64,000 nt of DNA from the NCBI GenBank assembly GCA_903920695.1, contig CAIXNB010000075.1, positions 20,715 to 84,714 of the forward strand, given 5' to 3'. Shown here piece after piece: positions 56,943 to 64,000 of the stretch; within the stretch, counting starts at the first letter, position 1; every line of letters begins with the position of its first letter. The position numbers were made by a program, and so were the translations under genes. The notes under the pieces were generated by a model. It worked only from the letters and a program-made list of their open reading frames with translations. It had not been told where the DNA came from and ran no database searches. The DNA is from an uncultured beta proteobacterium. Lineage in GTDB: Bacteria > Pseudomonadota > Gammaproteobacteria > Burkholderiales > Burkholderiaceae_C.

Positions 56943-57973
56943 GAAATTCTCCAGGCCTGAGTGCCATGCTTTGTGAAGTGGCAGTTGCTAACTTGTCCCT
57001 TGAATTTATCAAGGGTGCGAATCACCTCCATACGACGCTCAGTTGGCACAAAAAACATCATGAAACCGCCGCCACCCGCCCCAGACACCTTGCCTGACAA
57101 TGCACCAGCGTTGACTGCAGCATCGTAAATCTCGTCAATATACGGATTCGATACTGTCTTGGCCGAGCGCTTCTTGCTATCCCATCCTTGCCTCATTGAG
57201 TCAACAATGCCACCAAAATCTCCTTTGAGTAGACATTCCTTCATCACCAAAGCTTCGCGCTTGATGCCATGCATCGCTTCCATGGCATCAACCGAGCCGG
57301 AAGTAATGTTACTGCTTTGATCTGCGATGATCCTGGCAGACTCCCGCGACACCCCGGTATAAAACAGAACCAATGATGCTTCAAGTTCACAAATGATCCA
57401 GCTTTTGATGCGCAGTGGATTGATCACCGCTCGCTCATTCGCGTAAAACTCCATGAAATTGAACCCACCAAAGGTCGCAGAATACTGATCCTGCCGACCT
57501 CCTTGCAAACCACAATCAACACGTTCAATGTTAAATGCCAAGTGGGCAATGGTGTAATCATCCAATGGAAGATTCAGCAATTCAGCGAATGCGCGAATCA
57601 TTACAACCACTAGCGTTGATGAAGAACCCAGCCCAGACCCCGCAGGCGCATCACAAAAAGTACTCAACTCGAGCGGAATCGGTCGCCCCCCGTTGTAATG
57701 CTCGATCATGTGCTTGTAGACGGCCTTGTGAAGATCGAGCTTGCCGTTCAGCGTCAAAGGGTCTGAAACAACTTTGACCTTTTCCAATTGCTGATCTGTT
57801 GCAATGAAGCGCAATGTCGAATCATCCAGCGTCTTGATTACCGCATATGCGTAACGATCTAGTGTGGCGTTAAGAACATACCCGCCATGAATATCACAGT
57901 ATGGAGCGACATCTGTGCCGCCACCAGCAAGTCCAAGTCTGAGAGGTGCCCTAGCCCGAACGATCGTACCCAT
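56939..57973 (-). CDS. hddA: D-glycero-D-manno-heptose 7-phosphate kinase-like GHMP kinase
   Basis: RARAPLRLGLAGGGTDVAPYCDIHGG; DAPAGSGLGSSSTLVVVMI; GKVSGAGGGGFMMFFV. Confidence 0.93.
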   Translation of the reverse strand: MGTIVRARAPLRLGLAGGGTDVAPYCDIHGGYVLNATLDRYAYAVIKTLDDSTLRFIATDQQLEKVKVVSDPLTLNGKLDLHKAVYKHMIEHYNGGRPIPLELSTFCDAPAGSGLGSSSTLVVVMIRAFAELLNLPLDDYTIAHLAFNIERVDCGLQGGRQDQYSATFGGFNFMEFYANERAVINPLRIKSWIICELEASLVLFYTGVSRESARIIADQSSNITSGSVDAMEAMHGIKREALVMKECLLKGDFGGIVDSMRQGWDSKKRSAKTVSNPYIDEIYDAAVNAGALSGKVSGAGGGGFMMFFVPTERRMEVIRTLDKFKGQVSNCHFTKHGTQAWRIS

Positions 57974-57976
57974 ATG

Positions 57977-58987
57977 TCAACGAGTCAAAAAGCCCTGGCC
58001 CGACCTGACGCGCTCGCGCCAATACTCAAGCAGGTCGCGCATGGTCTTATCAAACTTGATTGTGGGCTCCCAACCCGTAACCGCCCTGAATTTTGCAGTG
58101 TTCGGCACTTGCAGATCAGCATCTATGGGGCGAAGGCGCTCGGGGTCCGTTTCAACCTGAATATTCTTAACTGTGGACATCGCCACCAAAGTATTCAAGA
58201 CGTCAGCAATGGTGCACGTGTAAGTGCCCCCGATGTTGTAGTAAGCGCCCGGAACCGGGTTGACCGTCACTAACATATGGTACGCCCTGACGGCATCGCG
58301 AACATCTGCAAACGTGCGCAAGGAATCAAGATTGCCCGTCTTCACGACGGGAGGTATGAGCCCCGCCTCAATCATTGCAATCTGTTTTGCGAATGTAGAC
58401 TCAGCAAATACATCGCCCCGGCGCGGTCCGGTGTGCGTAAACATGCGGGTCGTCATCACGGTCATGCCATAGGCCTCTGCGTAATAGCGACCAAGCAAAT
58501 CAGTGCCCACCTTGGAAATTGCATAAGGCGAGGCCGGATGGAAGGTACACTCCTCATCAATCGGGAGTTTCTCCTTCGGCACGCGCCCAAAAACCTCAGA
58601 GGATGCGCACACATGGACGACCGCCTCCACGCTATTCTTTCGCAATGCCTCCAAAACATTCGCCGTACCCTGCACATTCGTCTCAAGGGTATCCAGCGGG
58701 GAATCAAAACTGGTTTTTGGATAGCTTTGTGCTGCAAGATGGAAAACAAAATCCGGTTGCGCCTTTCGCACAGCCTCGTGAATTGACAAGTAGTCACGCA
58801 AATCGCCATAAACCAAATGAACGCGATCACTCGAATTTATGCGCGGTAACAAATGAGATATGTTATCCAACGGACTGCGCCAGCGGCATAGCCCGTAGAT
58901 ATCCCAATCGGTATGCTCGAGTAGATAATCAGTCAGGTGAGAACCCACCATGCCCGTAATACCCGTGATAAGTGCTTTCTTTTTCAT
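57977..58987 (-). CDS. GDP-mannose/GDP-heptose 4,6-dehydratase-like SDR
   Basis: ALITGITGMVGSHLTDYLLEH, FHLAAQSYPKTSFDSPLDTLETNVQGT, SPYAISKVGTDLLGRYYAEAYG, HTGPRRG. Confidence 0.88.
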   Translation of the reverse strand: MKKKALITGITGMVGSHLTDYLLEHTDWDIYGLCRWRSPLDNISHLLPRINSSDRVHLVYGDLRDYLSIHEAVRKAQPDFVFHLAAQSYPKTSFDSPLDTLETNVQGTANVLEALRKNSVEAVVHVCASSEVFGRVPKEKLPIDEECTFHPASPYAISKVGTDLLGRYYAEAYGMTVMTTRMFTHTGPRRGDVFAESTFAKQIAMIEAGLIPPVVKTGNLDSLRTFADVRDAVRAYHMLVTVNPVPGAYYNIGGTYTCTIADVLNTLVAMSTVKNIQVETDPERLRPIDADLQVPNTAKFRAVTGWEPTIKFDKTMRDLLEYWRERVRSGQGFLTR

Positions 58988-59122
58988 TTTTCAAATAATC
59001 TTTCTACGGCCTATTCTGAAACTTCGCCGCACACCGATTCCATTGGCAGCGGAACCCATTGTCTTTAACGGACTACAGCAACTATGAAATAAGATGATGT
59101 AACTGACCATCTACAACAACTT

Positions 59123-60216
59123 TCATTGCACGGAAAATCGCATTGCCACTTTCTTTCCAAGCTTTATTGCATTACTCTCTACCAACACCCAAGACAAGAA
59201 CCCCATCGAAACAGCGATAAGTATAGATAGTATGCAATTCTCAACCCGACTCAATTGTGGAAGCCAGTGCGCAAGCGATTGCTGAATCGGAAACCCCCAC
59301 AAAAAAACACCATACGAAATATCTATTGACGGTCGGAACCGAATTATCATGCGACTCGTTGCCGAATACATAATGCATGAAAAAACGGCTAAATAGAAAA
59401 AGAATCTCTCAAATATTGTTCCATGCAACAACAGAAACAGGAAAAAAAACCCGAAACAAACTTCAATGCAAATTCTGACTTTGTCTTTATGTAGCGCAAT
59501 TAAAGCACCACATGCAAAGCAAAATGGCAAAATGAGAAATCTTCGTTCCCCCGTGGGAGAAACGAAAAAATAATTCTGACAGGAAGTAAAGAGTCTAGCA
59601 CCACAAGTGCAATCAGAACGGTAGCCATCCGCTTTTCCAGCATCCCGATCATATATATCGCAGCAAGAAAACAATACGCATAAAATTCCACCACCAACGA
59701 CCACAACGATGCGTTCACGTTGTTTTTATAGGGGTTATCGGCAAAAACACCTGGAAGATTGTAATACCCCAAGTCCTGAGTTCCCCAACTTTGCATCAAG
59801 AGTTGTCGCTTGATGTAAAGATATGTATTTGAATTACCAAAATAGTCACCAGTGGGTAAAGCTGTCGCCAAGGGTCCGAGTACAAAAGCGGATGCTAATA
59901 GCACAAACGCCAAGGCTGGAAATATGCGGAAAATTCTGGAAACCATGTACTCGATAATCGAACGTTTCTCAATAAGGCTATTTGTCACCAGCAGGCCACT
60001 CAAAAAGAAAAAGGCTTTCACAGCCATTCCTGCTGATGCATATCCAAACAGTGCAAGAGAAAAATCCCGTTCGCCTGAATCCGGAACAATCGAAAATGAA
60101 TGCCCGTAGATAACCAATAATGCTGCAATCAGTCGCACAAGATCAAAGTTGTTCCTATTCCGTGCGAGAACCTCCGCGACAGACCGGTTCACCCGCATCT
60201 TTTGCACTTCGCTCAA
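59123..60216 (-). pseudogene. Acyltransferase-3 family gene split by a frameshift (reads as ORFs 59500-60216 and 59123-59704)
   Basis: N-part NNFDLVRLIAALLVIYGHSFSIV...WSLVVEFYAYCFLAAIY; C-part FVSPTGERRFLILPFCFACGALIAL...DISYGVFLWGFPIQQSL; frames switch near the A6 run 59565-59570. Confidence 0.85.
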
Positions 60217-60219
60217 GAC

Positions 60220-61167
60220 CTATCTCCGCGCAATGCTGGAGTTGGCTGCATACCACTTATAGGTGCTTCGTATACCGTCTCGTAGTTTCATCTTTGGCTG
60301 GTAATCTACGCTGCGAAGTTTATCCAGATTATAGAAGCGAACAAGTTGACCATCTGGTTTGCTTGAGTCCCATTCAACTGGAACACCCGTTATGTCCTGA
60401 AGAGTCTCAACGATATCCCGAATAGGGTGACGCATGCCACTTCCCATGTTGACCGCACCCTCCAAATGCCGGAGGATTGCGACTAATGCCGTTGCGGTAT
60501 CGTCAGAAAAGGTGAAATCACGAATCGCGACCCCACTACCCCACACTTTCACAGAATGCCCACCCTGCGCAGCTTGAAAAAATTTTGCCACCAGGGAGGG
60601 GATGACATGCCCCTCATCAACGTTAAAACTGTCATGCGGACCATAAAGGTTCCCACTTATTACAAAGGCTGATGATAGATTGTATTGCTCCTTGGCTGCA
60701 CTAAGTTGTGCGAGCATCAACCGTTTGGAGTGGGCATAAGAATCTTCAGAGGCATGCGGCGGTCCACTCCAAACTTGATCCTCAAATAGTTCTTGCTGTC
60801 CCTTCAATTCAGGATAGACACAGCCCGAACCCATTGCAACAATTTTCTTCACCCCACTGCGGCGCGAGTGTTCTATGACATTGGTATTGATCAGTACATT
60901 ATCGACAAGAATATCCGACTTGTAGCGCATATTACCACCAATGCCATGAACACGCGCAGCCAAATGAAACAAATATTCGGGCGCGACCTCTGCCATTAAT
61001 CGTGAAACTGCGACACTGTCTCGCAAATCGCAGTCCCGACTGCCGACACTGGTAATATTACAAAAACCTTCTGCGGCTAAAGTCGAAGAGAGTGCCCGAC
61101 CAACCAAACCAGTACCGCCCGTAATTAATATCCGAGAGGATGGATCAATCGTCATTCCATTTTTCAT
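60220..61167 (-). CDS. GDP-fucose synthase-like NAD-dependent epimerase/reductase
   Basis: RILITGGTGLVGRALSSTL, FHLAARVHGIGGNM, MGSGCVYPE, SGNLYGPHDSFNVDEGHVIPSLVAKF. Confidence 0.9.
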   Translation of the reverse strand: MKNGMTIDPSSRILITGGTGLVGRALSSTLAAEGFCNITSVGSRDCDLRDSVAVSRLMAEVAPEYLFHLAARVHGIGGNMRYKSDILVDNVLINTNVIEHSRRSGVKKIVAMGSGCVYPELKGQQELFEDQVWSGPPHASEDSYAHSKRLMLAQLSAAKEQYNLSSAFVISGNLYGPHDSFNVDEGHVIPSLVAKFFQAAQGGHSVKVWGSGVAIRDFTFSDDTATALVAILRHLEGAVNMGSGMRHPIRDIVETLQDITGVPVEWDSSKPDGQLVRFYNLDKLRSVDYQPKMKLRDGIRSTYKWYAANSSIARR

Positions 61168-62144
61168 ATATTCTTCAACGCCCGAGCGTGCCTATAACGT
61201 TCTTTAAATTTTCCGATAAGGGATCTGCTTTTTATCGTTGACAAAAAAATCAGCGCAAAAAATCCACATGTATCAATCCACGATACTTTGCAAAGTGCCT
61301 TTGCAACCTCCCACCAACTCGCCGGCTCATACAGGAAACGAATTACGTCCGGCCCCATTAACGGCGCAAACGCTGCGACAGACTGTCCACTATTACGAAA
61401 TAGCCGGTATTTTGTAACGATAAACTCCGCTTGCGAGCGGGCTGATTTGACACGCACACGCGATGTAACTTCATGTTTACGAAAATTGTTCAGCGCCTCA
61501 TGGCAGTAAATTACACGGCCAAGTTTCATCACTTCCCCCACAAATAACCAGTCCCCGGTAAGGCGGAGGCGTTTCAAAAACGGTCTGCAGGATTTCCTGA
61601 ATGCGCCTGCCTTGAAAAGAGCCGAACTCATATTGGGCACGGTTTGGCCACGCAATTGAAAGTCAAGTAATTCGCTGCTGCCATTCGCAACAAAATCCTT
61701 GTCCCAACGATGATCCTTCCAAATGTCATGAAAGTAACTGTCAGTGTGACCTATTATTTTACTGTCTTCGTCAACTATATTTGACCCACTGTAGAATAAC
61801 ACTGCATCTGGTTCATTGGAAAAACTCGCAACAGCTTTCTCAAGAAAATTGGGCGCTGCAACATCGTCACTCTCGCATATCCATATATATTCACCTGTGG
61901 CCAGGTTGCATATTTTTTCCCAGGCTGCGAACGGTGTTCCAGAGTTATGGGTATTGCGCAAGTATTCAAACCGGTGGCGAAGCTTCAATTCACTAATGAC
62001 GACATGCGAAGTATCGCTGGAGTGGTCATCAATGACAATCAAATCAAAATTCGTGTAGGTCTGAGTCATGATGGACTCGATGCGCTCGGTCAGATACCGA
62101 CCGTGATTGTAGGAGGGCACCAGTACCGACACCTTAGGCGGCAT
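61164..62144 (-). CDS. Family 2 glycosyltransferase
   Basis: VSVLVPSYNHGRYLTERIESIMTQTYTNFDLIVIDDHSSD, GEYIWICESDDVAAPNFLEKA. Confidence 0.92.
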   Translation of the reverse strand: MPPKVSVLVPSYNHGRYLTERIESIMTQTYTNFDLIVIDDHSSDTSHVVISELKLRHRFEYLRNTHNSGTPFAAWEKICNLATGEYIWICESDDVAAPNFLEKAVASFSNEPDAVLFYSGSNIVDEDSKIIGHTDSYFHDIWKDHRWDKDFVANGSSELLDFQLRGQTVPNMSSALFKAGAFRKSCRPFLKRLRLTGDWLFVGEVMKLGRVIYCHEALNNFRKHEVTSRVRVKSARSQAEFIVTKYRLFRNSGQSVAAFAPLMGPDVIRFLYEPASWWEVAKALCKVSWIDTCGFFALIFLSTIKSRSLIGKFKERYRHARALKNI

Positions 62145-64000
62145 TTTCTATCTCCGCTTGCTTCAGATCGTAGATTTCCCGAAGCGCGGGCCACTTCGAC
62201 TGCCATGAATAATTTGCCAGACAAAGTTCTCGTGCTGCTTGACCCATTTGGTTATTCAACTCGAAATCGGTAAGCAGTCGAACGCAACGGTCGGCAAATA
62301 GTTCCGGTTCGTCTGCTACGAAGATATTTCGACCATCTTGATACGTCAGCCCCTTATGGGCTATTGTCGACGCAACGCTGGGCACACCAAGGATGGAATA
62401 CTGATTTATCTTTCCGCGCAATCCTGATCCACTCAAGGCCGGCGCAACGCAGACGCCGGCCTCGGCTATCCATGGCGCGATCGCGGGAACTTCTCCGACA
62501 AATTCAATTGAATTGTCCTGATATTCATTGAAACCTGATAGATCTCCTCTACCCACAACGGTCAGACAATATCCCGGCACATGATCTTTGATAATATTAT
62601 GGACATGGTTCAGATACCATCGCAATGCAACGATGTTGGTTTCCGATCCGAAATAAGCCACATAAAGTATGTTACAACGCCGTTCTTCTGATTTTTTGCA
62701 AACATAGCCTGGAGCAAGTGCGGCAGAAAATTCGAGTTGCGAAACTCCTGTATCGACACCGATAACCCGCCGAGAAGATGTTATGGCTCGCAAGAATGCG
62801 GCATCGGATCGTGAAACGCAAACCACTTTATCTGCCTTGAAAGAGAAAATTACTTCTTCGGCAGCAGAACGAATCAATGCGATCCTCTTGCGAAGAGTTG
62901 AGTCATTCGGGGCAGATCCATCGGTTTGAGATTTTGAAAATGCTACTTTCGCAAGCGATTCCATCGGTGTAAAAATTACCTTCGAACCGATCTGTCGAAA
63001 GGCATCAATTTGGTGTCCCGTTTGATGAAACTGTAAATCAATAACATCGTATCTTGCAGACGATCCCCGGATATTATTTAACACGTCGGGAGTGAGGTCC
63101 TCGGTCGGCGACAGGTAGACGTTATCAAATATATTGTAAATATCATCAAGCGACCAGTCTATAGTCGGCCGGTGGAAAGTCAGAATATCCAACTTGACAT
63201 TTGGATATTGATCGCGAATCAAGGTATAAATATCAAGAATGCGCAATCCCCCGGCGTGCGCACGCGTTGGGCAGTAATGACTAACGAGCAGGATGTGAAA
63301 ATTCACGTCCTGGTTTGGCGCAGTGGTGTCAACTTGATCTGCGACATTCGAGGGAACATTCAGTTGCAGATCAGAGGGATTTGCGGGTATGGGCGGATGG
63401 CTGGAAGGTGCAGCTCGACTGGTTTCATATAGCTTTCGGATCAGCCAGCGCAATGGTGACGTTAAACGCCATGATTTTGATCTATACACTGTCGCCAGTT
63501 CCATTCTAAGTTTTTCAACTTGATCATCCCTCTCTCGACGCAAATTCTCCGATAACTCTTGATAGTGTCGCGCCAGCGCTCCCCGGGAGTCTCGATCTAC
63601 GATCAATGATTCGATTGTCTTGACCAAACCTTCGACAGACGCACCGCGTTCAGCGACCAGTTCAGTTAACCGCGCTACTTGAGAGTCCCGATCTGCCGCC
63701 ACCAATTCAAGCGCCTTGTCCAGAGTCCGGACTTGTTCAGCCCGATCCATCGCAAGTTTGTCGAATTCCGCCTGCAGACGCCGCAGGGAAGCCTTCTGTG
63801 AATCACGGTCAACAACCAGGAATTCAAGTGCTTCACCCAATTTCCGAACCTGTTCAGATCGGTCCGTTGCAAGTTTTTCGAATTCTGCCTGCAGGCGCTG
63901 CAGACCAACTTTCTGTGAATCCCGGTCTACTACGAGCGATTCAATCGTCTGACCCAGATTTCCAACCAAAGCGTCGCGTTCCTCAAGATCTTTGCCAAAA
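62134..64000 (-). CDS. Coiled-coil + glycosyltransferase (GT4-like) protein, 5' end cut by window edge
   Basis: Coiled-coil repeats, YRSKSWRLTSPLRWLIRKL linker, then VCVAPALSGSGLRGKINQYSILGVPSVAS and LCLANYSWQSKWPALREIYD; frame open to window end. Confidence 0.87.
   Translation of the reverse strand, partial: FGKDLEERDALVGNLGQTIESLVVDRDSQKVGLQRLQAEFEKLATDRSEQVRKLGEALEFLVVDRDSQKASLRRLQAEFDKLAMDRAEQVRTLDKALELVAADRDSQVARLTELVAERGASVEGLVKTIESLIVDRDSRGALARHYQELSENLRRERDDQVEKLRMELATVYRSKSWRLTSPLRWLIRKLYETSRAAPSSHPPIPANPSDLQLNVPSNVADQVDTTAPNQDVNFHILLVSHYCPTRAHAGGLRILDIYTLIRDQYPNVKLDILTFHRPTIDWSLDDIYNIFDNVYLSPTEDLTPDVLNNIRGSSARYDVIDLQFHQTGHQIDAFRQIGSKVIFTPMESLAKVAFSKSQTDGSAPNDSTLRKRIALIRSAAEEVIFSFKADKVVCVSRSDAAFLRAITSSRRVIGVDTGVSQLEFSAALAPGYVCKKSEERRCNILYVAYFGSETNIVALRWYLNHVHNIIKDHVPGYCLTVVGRGDLSGFNEYQDNSIEFVGEVPAIAPWIAEAGVCVAPALSGSGLRGKINQYSILGVPSVASTIAHKGLTYQDGRNIFVADEPELFADRCVRLLTDFELNNQMGQAARELCLANYSWQSKWPALREIYDLKQAEIENAA
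63650..63969 (-). repeat. Tandem 117-bp (39-aa) coding repeats
   Basis: LQRLQAEFEKLATDRSEQVRKLGEALEFLVVDRDSQKAS / LRRLQAEFDKLAMDRAEQVRTLDKALELVAADRDSQVAR. Confidence 0.85.

Overview
Chromosomal window from a beta-proteobacterium, apparently Burkholderiales/Comamonadaceae-like (judged from gene families and order; not verified by search). Left part (0-23 kb): housekeeping genes (phoH, ybeY, dtd, tyrS, M23 peptidase, anmK, erpA, rpsI/rplM, rlmJ, acyl-CoA dehydrogenase, thiolase, aceK, carbonic anhydrase). Embedded in it at 2.2-8.6 kb is a compact redox-signalling module: two stand-alone receiver proteins (one with a C-terminal hydrophobic anchor) behind a near-consensus sigma-54 promoter, a nine-CXXCH cytochrome c, a cytochrome b, and a convergent sigma-54 activator plus a histidine kinase whose sensor domain carries two c-type haem motifs. 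At 23-33 kb there is a type II secretion cluster (gspEFGHIJK, then divergent L/M/C-like genes, then a secretin with its own lipobox). At 33-43 kb are a degraded DUF4143-type ATPase remnant, an Ala/Thr-rich exported protein, a Sel1 lipoprotein and two divergent SEC-C+TPR+OGT-like (SPINDLY/GT41-like) genes, the second continuous with DegT/WbqC/methyltransferase genes. At 43-51 kb is a polysaccharide export and probable sulfation locus (sulfotransferase, Wzm/Wzt, GT2, CysN-C, and CysD with an extra ~185-aa N-terminal region). An amino-acid ABC cassette follows. The end (55-64 kb) is a GDP-(6-deoxy)-heptose surface-glycan locus with a frameshifted acyltransferase and a coiled-coil/glycosyltransferase with internal 39-aa repeats. 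No rRNA, tRNA, CRISPR array or intact transposase was recognised by eye.
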